Below, one piece after another: positions 38,013-49,815 of a stretch of 64,000 nucleotides of DNA. The notes under the pieces were generated by a model. The model ran no database searches. It was not told the DNA's origin and was given only the letters and a program-made list of their open reading frames with translations. Position 1 is the first letter of the stretch. Every line of letters starts with the position of its first letter. Source of the stretch: Manduca sexta (taxonomy: Eukaryota; Arthropoda; Insecta; Lepidoptera; Sphingidae); assembly GCF_014839805.1 (NCBI RefSeq), contig NC_051134.1, forward strand, positions 12,803,170-12,867,169, written 5' to 3'. A program made the translations under genes and the position numbers.

Positions 38013-39113
38013 AATCAAATCAACATATACTAAAATGATAGTTTAAACTTGACAGAGAACCAATAGGTTTTGTTTTTAATGTCTAGGTTAAGAAACCTTA
38101 CAGATGAAGTAAATCAAACAGCACTCTCAGCGTCCAAGAGCCCAGTTGGTTATAATCGTACTATCGCGAAGAAAACTCGTTTTATTTGAATGTAGAGTTC
38201 AAATCATATTAATGACGAAATGCAAGTGAAGCGTAGGATTTCCATTTCTCGATTGGAGTGAATTTTCACAATGTCTGCACTCTGGCAGATATTCAACGTT
38301 TAATATTCATGTCTGGTGCCACAGCAGCGTTGCTTCCTTAGCCAGAAATTAGATATTCGTTCCTCAGCAGAAACTTCGGCATCAGGCCCTGAATGTGTTT
38401 ACTTTCAGTGAAACGTTCATTATCCCTGTAATTGCTTACATGTCTAACATTAAGGCTGTCGACTTACTTTTATTATTTCCACATTTATAGGTTAATTTAG
38501 TTATTTTCAGTCTATATCTATTCTGTTCCAAAATTAGACTAAAAAATCTTTTTTGACTAAGTTTTCAGCTACATAGATGTTAAACTATTTGGAAAATATC
38601 AATTTAATAAACGATGAAATGGATTTTTTTACAATCCACCCCTGCACCAATAAAAACGAAGTATACCTTTTATCTGTGAAGTAAATCATGAATAGAAAGC
38701 TTTATATCCCCATCGTAGTATGATAGCGAAAACATCATAACTTCAGAGATCAGAGGATTGCTCCATTTGCCGGCAGGTAGTAAAAGCCCAATGCAAATAA
38801 AACTGCATCCCCATATAGTTAGCGTGATTTGAATTTGAAAAATCCAATCCACTTTAATATTCAGCTTTCCTCAATCGGAACATGTAATGGTCTGTAAAGA
38901 TCCGACTTCAAAGGCAGTCAAACGAAATATGCCGGAAGTATTTCGGTAATCAAAATATTCAGACTTGTGTTATGAATCACGGAAAAGAGAGTGCTCAAAC
39001 AAAACGTAAATAACATTTGTGTTATACATTTAGACACAAAGACTTTATTACTTTCTAAAAGGCAGCGGCGTATGTGGAATACTGAAAATAAATAATTTCA
39101 CCGAGATTAAATT
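38013..39113. other. AT-rich stretch, nothing recognised
   Basis: No supported gene or repeat. Confidence 0.4.
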
Positions 39114-39610
39114 TTAAGAAGGATACAACAGCAATAATGAAAAAGCTACTTAATTTATTCACCGTCACACCTCGGACTCAAAGCTTTATTGTTTCATGTG
39201 AACCAGGTTACATATTATCATAATTTGCTATAATTCTGTTGCGGGAAGAAGTTTATTAGATTTTTAATATAATGTCGAAATGCTTTTTGCAGTGCATTTT
39301 CCGAATTCGAGAAAAGTAGTTATAATGAACGAAACGAAGTCTTGGGAATGTGAACATCGTGATGTACGTTGATAGAAATTGTATTTAAGTCTAGTAGTCG
39401 AAATTCGACCGTCGAATTTAATATATTTACAATGTATATTAAATTATATATTAAGAAGGATACAACAGGAATAATGAAAAAGCTACTTAATTTATTCACC
39501 GTCACACCTCGGACTTCCTCGGATAATTTATAATATATAGAAATTGTATCTAGGTCTAGTAGTTGAAATTCCATCGTCGAATTTAATATATTTATAATGT
39601 GTATTAAATT
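39114..39610. repeat. Interleaved local duplications
   Basis: A 65-bp segment at 39114-39178 recurs at 39451-39515 with one visible difference, 337 bp away. A second segment of about 73 bp at 39373-39445 recurs at 39538-39610 with several differences, 165 bp away. The order is A1-B1-A2-B2. A 98-codon minus frame across the region simply translates the duplicated B segment twice. Confidence 0.85.
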
Positions 39611-41507
39611 TCGCATTCCTTCTCTATAATATGAACTTTAATTATACCAAATATCGCACTTCTTGCGCTCAATGTGCTTTAAAAGCGGTATAAAGTTTCT
39701 TCTTCACGTTAATGACTATGACATACAATGATACCATTTTGTTAACCGACTTCAAAAAAAGGAGGATGTTATTATCTAATATATTTGACGATTTTCTGTG
39801 TTATGAGCACTTTAATTAAAAGTAAGAAACTATTGTTTTAACCTATATCTGTTTGCATCATATTTAGAAGACAATCAATTATTTTAATTGTTAATAAAGA
39901 ATCAACAAGTGGTAACCCGAAGAGCAATTTTATTGAACAAGATTGATTGTTGTGTCTAATAATTTCCGTGAACATTTTCTGGCCGTTTCCGCCCTGTCAT
40001 TGCGTGATCATTTATAAATGTTTTATCTGCCATCATTTGTGATCGTAGCGTGACTAAACTTTTTGGTAATTTCCTCGAATAGCCAATAAACGCTTGTTCT
40101 ACCATCAATATGTATAATTAATATTATATAGAGAGAAACTTTATCCCCAATTTTTGTATAAACCTGCTTTATGAAAATAATTCTATAAATATAATGTTGT
40201 TTTGCCTCAGCCCTTTTAAATTGTTGTCTATCTAGATATCAACTTATTGTAGGTAGTAGACTCAAGGCACAAATGGCGACAACCAGCAAACCGCACCAGC
40301 GCGTGGTCTAAATATATCAGAGGAAGTAAAGGTAACATAATTATTATATAATGCAATTTAAACGAAGCATTTTATAACTGGTTGAAATTATTAGGTCTAT
40401 CTAGATCCAAGGAATTGCGCAGAAGGAGTGGAAGAGACGAAAGAGGCTATAAAACTTTTATTCAACACTTTCGTCAGAAACTGAATTGAGATTTAACACA
40501 AAAATGACGTTTCACTTTTTTATGAATCTCATAACAAGGGAACTGAGGAGAGTTAAGTTCCGTAAATTAAAACTTGAGCAATTTAACTTTTTGTGGCTCC
40601 CCGATTACTTCTTTTAGTTGATTGTTGAGTTGCTGTAGAATCCTTAATAAGTTTACGTTTCATCGCGAATACACAACGTTTATTCAATACTATGGGAGTT
40701 TGTTCTAAGTATTTTTTTACGTGTCTCCTCTTTGTGCATTTACTAAGTGTTGTTACATACAAATTTGATACACGCCAAAATGTTCTTGCTAAAATTATTT
40801 TCAAATCATAGACTTTGAAACTAGCACCCACCAATATTATTAAATGACATTAAACATGTTTCACATACAGAGGGCAAAGAACATTGACGTAGTACCTACC
40901 ATACAACTCGATACAAATGCACTCAGACAATCTTTAATATTCACCAGACATGGTCCCTCTTAGCTAAGCATAATATATTCAGAATAACTTGCATGGCAGC
41001 TAGAATGAGTTGTAAAAACAAAGGATTACCATACACTACATTAAATAATTAATACAAGCTTAAAGACAGTGTTTATAAATCAGTCTTAACTTTGAGGAAA
41101 ACCTCAAGTAGACATTTAAGGTATTGAACTATTTAATAAACCAAGCTTAAACTGTCGTTTTAGAGCCTGTTCTCAGCTGAGTTGGCGCTGTTACATAGAA
41201 ATAAAAAGTACCACTTATCGGTCTTTATTATGTAGTACACATTATAATATTGTAAGGCAATAAAGAAAACGAGGAAAACAAAATGTATGATTATTGGAAC
41301 CTGTCAGTATAAGCTAAGTCGAGGATGCATAGACAAACACACAGACTCTATATGTTGTGAGAGCTGGATGCATAATATTATTTAAATTGTTGAAATTAAA
41401 GTGATTAATAATGTCTAATTGTTACTAAGTGTTATTGGCTGTCTTATTAAGGTCGTGTTTCATGTGCAATGTATTAAAAATACATAAGTAGTTATTCTAA
41501 TGAAAAT
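39611..41507. other. AT-rich stretch without recognised genes
   Basis: An 83-codon minus frame (40583-40834) is lysine/arginine-rich and fairly protein-like but begins at a non-ATG codon and matches no family I know. Nothing else was recognised. Confidence 0.35.
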
Positions 41508-41936
41508 CTAGTTTGTTTTCACTTCCTTAGCACACTTATTTTGCTGTGCAACTCTGCCAGGGGGCACATAGCCCAAGAAGTTACCCCTTATAGGATTATC
41601 ACCCTGGCTAACAATGTCCAGTTATACCCTATAATAAATATTGCCAAGGTTTGTCCGAACAAGTGCAACAGCAATCTGTCTGCCATTTTCTTTCAAAAGA
41701 CGCCTGATCCTTGCACCTCTTGTACTTTTTGCGCATCTCTCAATTTTAAAATATCGCGATGAGTCTACATTTCTCATGAATTCAGCATAATAAATGTTTA
41801 AGCCCATTTGTAAGGAGCCATGTCTTTCGTGCCATTTTGTTACACAAATTGCAGTTAACAAAAGAAAGCTTTCAAAAGAATTGACGTCTATTGAAGATGT
41901 ATTCAAAATTTCATTCACGTACTTGCGGATTTCTTA
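41508..41936 (-). other. Unrecognised protein-like open stretch with one internal stop
   Basis: On the minus strand about 104 codons are open from near 41936 to a TAA at 41622-41624. The same frame then continues open for a further 37 codons to a TAG at 41508. The product is mixed charged/hydrophobic, with segments such as C-V-T-K-W-H-E-R-H-G and G-Y-V-P-P-G-R. It does not look like simple AT-rich translation. No ATG begins the frame. It could be a decayed gene or transposon fragment. I recognise no family, and chance remains possible. Confidence 0.22.
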
Positions 41937-44900
41937 TCTGTGTATAACTAATTATTTGATGAGATGTTATTGTTAGGGTTGGTTTCTAGATGGAACGGTT
42001 TTAAAATGCTTTTCTTTCTTTAGAAAAATATTATTACAGGTCTAAATGCATTTCTTTTAAGACCTTGTTTCTTAATAAGAAAAAATATACAACGAATAAG
42101 TTTATCTTTCAAATGAAAAGGGACTTTTAAAGTTTCTAACGAATGAGTGCCTTCAAAATTTCTCATGATATTAATGGTTATAATTTTTTAAGGTTTTCAT
42201 TGATAATCACGGACTCAAATAAGCAATAATAAATATGGGTGATACTATACACACAGAATCAGTAACAAAAAATCATAGATACACGGGTTATTTTTTAAAT
42301 TGAGCAACAGGCAAACGCTGTGTTTGTAGTTTGAACGACAGAGTATATTAGATTATTATAGAAACATACAAAATTAGAAACCCCGGACAAAGTTTAAGTC
42401 CATCATCGCCCCCATAATTCGTTACATACTAATCATTTAGCTAAAATTATAAAGTAATTCTATGTACTGAAAACATAAGAGCGTCCAGAAACGTCGTCAA
42501 GACAATTTAAATGAAACGTTCTGCGAAAATTATGTAAGTGGGAACAATATTATTCAAGGAACACCCCTTTACAAAGTTGCAGCACAAACTCACTTCCTTA
42601 GTAAACTTATTGAAGTCAAAATAGTGTCAAGTTAATTTATAGACAGTTTTAGTAAGTTCCGCTGCAAACTTGAATGTTAACGAAAATCTGTTTGTGAATC
42701 CAACTTTGTATCTAGTGCGATTGTTCATTGTCAATCCAATACTTATTGGACTTGTACATATGAAATGATGAGAAGCACTGATAAATAGGTTTGGGTAGGT
42801 AATGGCTTTAATCGTTAAATTATGTATTTTTGTGCTTGTTAATCGAACCATTGAAAACGAGGCAGAGGATAAACACTCCTGAAAATAAAGAAACTGCCTA
42901 CAAAATTTAATTCCATCATTTTTTACAAATTCTACATCTCAAATTCGCTCAGAAAATATTTTTGCATAATACCTCGCACCATTAATGACGTGTCATTAAT
43001 TTTATTTCCGCACTTCATTGACAGGTAAAGACTTGGATGAGGAAAAAATATCTCCTAAGTCACGGAGATTTCATTTTTAATTTAACTTCGAAGGTCGGTT
43101 AAGGAGTTTGTCAAAACGAGAATCAAGATTTGCCAATATCCATTCCATTAAGTTGGACAAGGGAATAGATGGGCGTTTTCATTAGATCCTCCCGGAGATG
43201 GCCGTAGATTTACACGCTTTTGAAGATATTGAGCAAAAAGGGCGAATACCTGGAAACATTAAATGTACAATTTCGTGCGAGGCTACAATATTTAGTTTTA
43301 TAGAATCGCACAAAGTCAGAACAATCTTGATAATTTTTATTTCAGTTTAAATCGACATAACTGAAAAACTCTTCACATTTAAAGACACGATTGAACCTCA
43401 CAGGTACCAATAACCGTACTAGCATAAAATAGAATTGGTCAAATATACACTGAATTGACCTAGTATGTATTTACAGCAAGGATCAAAATATTGTGTCAGT
43501 ATCTTCACCACGTGTGCGAGGGTCGCTATCCAGACACGTACCCAAGCAGAAAGCTGAACAGATGGACAATCGTAATCCTTTGGGTACAATACGCGACCCC
43601 TTTGAGATTAATTAGAGTTCTCTCTATATAAAGTAATGTAGGTAAACTCCTGGAATAAATCTTGATATAGTATGTTAAACCTTATACTGACGTAGCTGAA
43701 GATTCATAATTCATTTTACGATTAAAATACACACTTATAAATATACTCGGTATATTTTTTAAGTGATTAATACTATCAGGATCATTGTGCAAATTTACTT
43801 ACCGAATTTGCGACGCCTTTTAAACGTTGGCTAATTGACATTTATAAAATCCAGTAGCAGTTGACGATTTTGACCGAAAATTTAATTTAACGACGGTCAG
43901 TGATTGGGATGAGTCGACGATGAGAATGGAGCTATAATTATAAGTGATGTTATTTTATAATAAATTATCTGAAATCTGGATACGTTGGGGTTTGGTCATA
44001 AATCATTATTTTAGCAATTATAATACGCGCTGTCATGTTATTGATCAATCAAAATGAGAAATTTGCAAATATTATCCAAGTACAAATATGCCGAATAGTA
44101 ATCAAGAGATATTGTTTGTTGAATGTACTTCGTATACTGGAGCATCCTGGGCCCTGGATATGATTAAGCCTACCTTGGGCTGTGATTTTAAAGAGATTTT
44201 ATTGCTGGAACATCCTGGATGTCATTTAGCTTATATTGGACTATGGTTTTAGAGATATACAATTTATATTTTCATGCTTAAAGGTTTCTGTTTTTTTGTA
44301 GTTACGTTTTAATTTTTTAATGATGCTATCAAAAGTAATTTGGAGTTCAAAAATAGTAACCAATATTTAAACTAAAAAATATTCACTTTTAGAATTGTTT
44401 AATTAGAACCCCACACCGCAATGTTTAATTGTTCCTTTCTACGCCACGTAATTGTAAATTTGTCTTCGGTAAAGATTTTGTGGGGCGGAACTGTGACATA
44501 TACGTTATCAACCTCCATTGTGTGCGGACGCCCGTATCTGGTTACAATAAAGGCCAAATTTATTTTGACTTTATTAATAATAAATATTATTATAGCATTG
44601 AAGATAATAAACTTAGTAATGTATCTAAATATAGATATGAAGCTGCGGAAGTAGCGAGTTGTAAATCCGAAATAATTATCTTCGTAAATGTATACTAAGT
44701 ACGTATTCGAAAATAATTATTCATTCAAGTAACATTAATGCTTGTAGACCTTATGAGTGTCATAAATTGCGAAACTATTATGATTAATTTAAAGTTAAAA
44801 GACCATTTGAAACAATCCGTACGAAGAACATAGCGTACTGATCAAACTGATTAATCGACTTTCGCGCCAAACTATAGGCGTTCGCAAAAAATATTGTGCA

Positions 44901-46436
44901 GTAAATAAATGCTGACATGGCATTCATTTGGCAAGCCAGTGTAGCACGTCCGTCAGTGACGGGTACAAACATGGGCGGGCCGCACCGGGTCTCACCGACG
45001 AATAATGAATGTGAACCTATTTTAATACTCATGACGCATTCACACAAATAACGCCATTTTTATTCGCGTTACAGAAAAAATATTACTGAGCGGCTATTAA
45101 TCTTTGGCATACTATATATTTAAGCCTTTATTGCTGATGCTAAGTGTATTTACACAATATATATAGTAAACTTAACACATCATATCTCTCAAGTGGACGG
45201 CGTGTTTTATGACATGTAGGCCTTTTCCAAATTTTCTACTCTTCCCATTTACCTTTCCTTTCCAAATTTCTTAATAAATGTGTAGATAGCATTATATAAA
45301 ATAAAATAAATTACGGGTTGAAAGTATTGTAATATATTTACTTGTATAGCATGCTTATATCGAAACAATAGTCTAAGGTTGCGGAAATTACTGTCATCCT
45401 CCGCGAAAGTCTATTTCGGAGCGGACGAAAGCAAAATATGGTACTGAGAATAAATGGACGTCTTTCTGATTATGAATTGAACTCTAGGGATGTTTATATC
45501 ATCGTATAAATACAGTATTTTTATAACTAAGTGAACAGTTTTTATTCAAGTTTAAAAAATAAGTTGACGAATTTTGCGACATCCAACATGACTAATAACT
45601 TTTGTAACTTGAATGTGAATCCTGGGAATTTAAAAGTATAGCTCTCGCTAACCTCAAACTATGAACTTGATAGTCTAATGTATGCCGTGTAAAGCGCAAT
45701 TTGTTACAAAGCGTTAGTGACATGCGCAATTTGGTATTCCACTCACAAAATTTGTCTCACAGATTTATGGGTGAGGTTATAAATTTTACAACCGGAACTA
45801 GAGTCGGAGTTAGCTTACTATGTATGCGCGTACAATATTTTTATCACCGTAGTCATAGTCATTATTTATGATAATGAAGTTGCTTCTGTCATAAGAACTG
45901 GCTTCCATTCCTCATTCGAGTGACATTTCTAGCAAATATAGTTCTAGTTATAATCATATTCGAGATAATTGGGGTTTTAAGTTGCGATACTCAATTTACT
46001 ATTGAAAAATTACCTATTTAGTCAATAATTTTAAATATCATCAAATTGGGAATTCAAAAAAACATTCATCGTAGAAACATTGTTAGAGATGAAACACGTG
46101 ATCCGAAATATCATTCCGAAATTGAACAGCGCAGCAAAACTAGAAACTTGCAAATTTTCCGGCTTACATCGGTTTGCCTGAGTGCTTTAGATGAGACGAA
46201 ATAATATTGTTTTTTTAATTATATTCACTGAAGCTATAAAGTATTGAAATAATGATCACATTGGAGAAAAATGATAAGTGATGTATTGAATTCGTAGCAA
46301 TGTAGTGGAAAAGTAATCCAAGTGTGTGATGTAATTACTCGCAATAGCGAAGGGTTCATATAACACGATTCCTGCTTCTCTTTTGTAATTTATGTAATTT
46401 ATCATTATATTGATTTGCAGACCGGATTTATGCATA
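41937..46436. other. 4.5 kb without recognised features
   Basis: AT-rich with GC-richer spots at about 43490-43610 and 44930-45010. Overlapping frames at 44421-44698 (77 and 89 codons) are on the same strand in different frames and have no domain. Nothing is supported. Confidence 0.35.
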
Positions 46437-46724
46437 TCACTACACAGTATAAAACAAAGTCGCTTTCTCTGTCCCTATGTCCCTTTGTATGATTAAATCT
46501 TTAAAATTACGCAACGGATTTTAATGCGGTTTTTTTTTTAATAGATAGTGATTCAAGAGAAAGGTTTATATGTATAATAACATCCATTAAATAGTGGAGA
46601 AATACTGTTATACCCGTGCGAAGCCAGAGCGGGCCGCTATGTTTTTATATACAACGTTCACAGTTTTTCTGTAGTGTATTCAGTATCAGTATTGCACCCG
46701 TGCGAAGCCGGAGCGGGTCGCTAG
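46437..46724 (+). mobile_element. Short Helitron with two tandem 3' ends
   Basis: It starts TC ('tcactacacagtataaaac') after an A and ends CTAG (46721-46724) before a T. The terminal segment 'acccgtgcgaagccggagcgggtcg' precedes the CTAG. The same terminal segment occurs a second time 84 bp upstream (46612-46639, 'acccgtgcgaagccagagcgggccgctat'), where the CTAG has become CTAT. The 5' part is nearly the same as the Helitron at 55.72 kb. There is no coding capacity. Confidence 0.85.
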
Positions 46725-47450
46725 TTAGTATCTATATGTCTTGTCGTGTTGCCTCTGGAAAACTTCACATTTCGCCACTGATTACTTGTAAATACAACGT
46801 TTTTATCGCAACCTTTTGCAATGTTTGTCAGGTCAATCAAATGAATATGTATGTGCCATCAGCTGAATGGTTGGTATTCGAACATCTCGCTGCGGGCATA
46901 TGAAAAGTTTATATAATGTACGCGAAAAAAGGGGAATAAAAGAATTATTCATAAAGCTTTCTGACAAATAGGCTCCCACGCCACATTCTCACTTGCTACT
47001 AATATTTTGTTATTCTTTTTAACGTTTGTTAACCAGATCCGTGAATGGCTATTTAAGTTGAAAATATATATTATTAGCTAAGGATTTGTATACGGATTTA
47101 TAAAAGAGACGAAAGCAAAATCATAAAATAAAAACAAAATCTTTATTTTTATTTACTAGTTACTTGTTGAGTCTTTGCTAAATTAGCATCGTAGATATTC
47201 TCATCCATGTCTTTCTTTTCCTCTATACATTCTTATTCTAAAAACAACCTTAACGCAAACTATAATGACTTAGATTAAAACGTTTCAATAAAAATAACCA
47301 TAATAATCGGGTCAACAGCAAACCTATTTTAGTTATAAGGCCGTCGAAAGCTTCAGCTTTTCGTGACCAAAATATTGAAGTTAACGATCTCTCGAATGAT
47401 ATATGCGGGTACACGGATAGTGTGCGGCTTAAGAAAATGCGTCAGCAAAC
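46725..47450. other. AT-rich stretch, nothing recognised
   Basis: No supported feature. Confidence 0.35.
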
Positions 47451-47562
47451 AATTTACCTGCCCGTCCGAAACTTTCGAGCGGGAGAAAAATGGTTTACCA
47501 TCGTATATTTTATCTAGATCAATTTCCATACTGTCAATATATTGTATGGACTTTTCATACAA
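47450..47562 (-). other. Weak candidate exon
   Basis: Minus-strand open frames here include an ATG-initiated stretch beginning M-E-I-D-L-D-K and reading through to G-Q, followed by a good splice donor 'cag|gtaaat' (near 47454-47462). A possible acceptor 'aattttcag' lies upstream, but joining there would place a TAA in frame, so only an internal ATG start would work. No family recognised. Chance is likely enough that I do not call a gene. Confidence 0.15.
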
Positions 47563-47933
47563 GTTGCTTTAACTGAAAATTGTATGTTTAAAAGAATATT
47601 ATTATAATAAAGTTACATTATATCGTGAAGAAGAAAATACATCATGATCTAATAAATATAGTCTATCAAACTTCGTTCATTAAGAACCCGACAATCTTGC
47701 AAATACGTCTTTAAACAATTATTTTATTTTATCCACAGTAAACAAATTCAGCAAGTCGTGGATTGCCGGATATAGTGATAGCGGTAGGCAATTTGCGTAA
47801 TAACGTTATTTGGAACGAGCTGCAGACTTGCCTTTTTTGTATACATTATTGTAGCTTACCGTGTTTAAGTAATCTCGCGGTGCATTGTTTTTAAATGAGA
47901 CGGCGCCGTGGCACCACTAATTGTTAGTGGCGT

Positions 47934-48070
47934 AGGGTGGAAATAGACTACACTATCGAAAGATGAGTATCCCTCGCCAATCGACATAATTATGCAGGCA
48001 TGTTTGAAGTATACTCCGGCTAGCATCAGGTCTTAGGTGAGGCAATGGCGAATTTTACACCTCGTGTACA
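47934..48070 (+). repeat. Dispersed repeat family D, degraded copy
   Basis: 'tcgacataattatgcaggcatg', 'ctagcatcaggtctta' and 'caatggcgaattttac' follow the order of family D landmarks, with many substitutions. Ends are not clear. Confidence 0.45.
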
Positions 48071-49542
48071 TTGCATATTTAGAAATGACTCTACTAGTAA
48101 TATAGATTAATTAATTAATTTGAACGTTATTGTAACGTATATTAAATATTTTTTTATCTATCAAAATGTTACTAATCCTCCAACGTGTTACTTATAAACT
48201 TGACCAACAATGTTGAAAAGTGTTATAAATATTTTTTCAGATATAGAGACTTTATATTTTAGGTGCAAATAGTAATGAGATTTAAACATAATCTAGTGAA
48301 ATAGATAGTTATAAATATGTTCAAAAGTCACATAATTTATGCAACAAAAATGAAGCTTCATTATACTGCGTCATGATCAGATTTGGCGAAATAAATCATT
48401 AAAATATATCAATAACTTTCCCTTTCAACTATAACTAGTAACAAAAAATCCAATAGCACTATACCAATCAATAATACCAAAGAAAAATAAAATTTTTGTT
48501 TGTCACGAAGCGAAGTATCTGGAGGTGCGAATACTCTGCTTACGTGAGGCGTTTTCTACAACGGGGGAGCTTTCACACAGTAAAACTGATTTGAAAATAC
48601 CTTCACTATGAAAGGAAATGTAAGGAAATCTATTCTTGATGTTTGTGAATTTCGAAAACACGTCAGTTCCCCACCGAGCTACAGTAAATCCATTGCTTTG
48701 CAATTCAAAACAAAATACTGACGTATTGAAGAATTTGCTCCACTTCATTTTACACGAATATGTAAAATAAATACATTGTATAATCAACTAGAAAATATTA
48801 GCAGATGTTTCTATTACTGTATAGTATAGTCCCCAGAAATATGATGCATTGCTTGTTTTCAGTTTTATTTTTTTACAACAAAGTATTATTGTATAGCAAA
48901 ACATAATGCTAAGGATCAAAAACTAATTTGATTACATTATTTTCATCAAATGTTTTAGGAATGTTGGCAGTAAAATAACCAAAATATGTCGTTGACCATG
49001 ATTTTCCAATACACGATACTTTACAATTGATACGAAAAACAAATTTATAAAAGAATTTTATGTAAATTCTTACAATTCCCTTAATTACTCGATACCGTCG
49101 CAGAATTTTTGTTGTGGAGCAGAGATTTATTCGTCGGGCCGACTCTCAAGTGCGCCTACAATATTGGTCTGTTCATTCTCATTGACTTACAAAACAAGTG
49201 TTGATAGGAGCGAATACAGCTTTCGTATCACGTACAAAGTTTACTTTTTTCTATCTTCTTTGTTGAATTCAATTACGAGTTACAGACATTGGCGGGGTAA
49301 ACGCTTTTGTTACAATGAATGACTTGGTTTCCCTTCTTCATTTTCTTCGTAGTTTTGATATACCTGTGCATAAGCAAATATGGATTTGGCTATGTTTTTT
49401 TTTAGTTTTATATGAAATCTTCTGTATCTTTATGTTTAGTATATAAACATTAGACATGTGTTTGATGTGATGGTATACTATGATATTCAATTTTAAATTA
49501 ATTCATTTAAAAAAATTCCAAAATGCACGAATATTTGAAGGT
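48071..49542. other. AT-rich stretch without recognised genes
   Basis: A 94-codon minus frame (48503-48787) has no recognisable domain. Confidence 0.35.
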
Positions 49543-49555
49543 TCATTATATTTAT

Positions 49556-49802
49556 ATATACATACATAACATCACGCATTTATCCCCGAAGGGGTATGCA
49601 GAGGCGCAACTAGGGCACCCATTTTTCGCCAAGTATGTTCCGTCCCATGGTGTGATAGGGGGCGAGCCTATCGCCATATCGGGCACAAATTCCAGACTCC
49701 GGGCTAATACTGAGCAGAAAAATCCCTAATATCACTTTGCCCGACCCGGGAATCGAACCCAGGACCTCAGAGCGCTATTGTACAACTACGCCACCGAGGC
49801 AG
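49556..49802 (-). mobile_element. SINE family B with 13-bp target duplication
   Basis: Read from 49802 downwards it has a tRNA-derived head 'gcctcggtggcgtagttgta' (box A) and 'gggttcgattcccgggtcggg' (box B, very close to a real tRNA T-arm). The body follows with 'ctcagtattagcccggagtc' and 'gaatttgtgcccgatatgg', then 'taccccttcggggataaa', with an ATGTATGT-type tail. An exact 13-bp repeat 'tcattatatttat' at 49543-49555 and 49803-49815 flanks it. This is the best-preserved family B copy here. Confidence 0.92.
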
Positions 49803-49815
49803 TCATTATATTTAT

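Noticed and set aside
40583..40834. 83-codon basic minus-strand frame
   Set aside because: It starts at a non-ATG codon just after a stop, matches no family, and no splice context was convincing.
48503..48787. 94-codon minus frame
   Set aside because: Composition is fairly balanced, but there is no domain, no good splice sites and no supporting context.
49730..49802. tRNA gene on the minus strand
   Set aside because: Box A and box B match a tRNA well, but the sequence continues into a SINE body with a target duplication. It is a SINE head. The same applies to the heads at 21.33, 25.19 and 37.72 kb.
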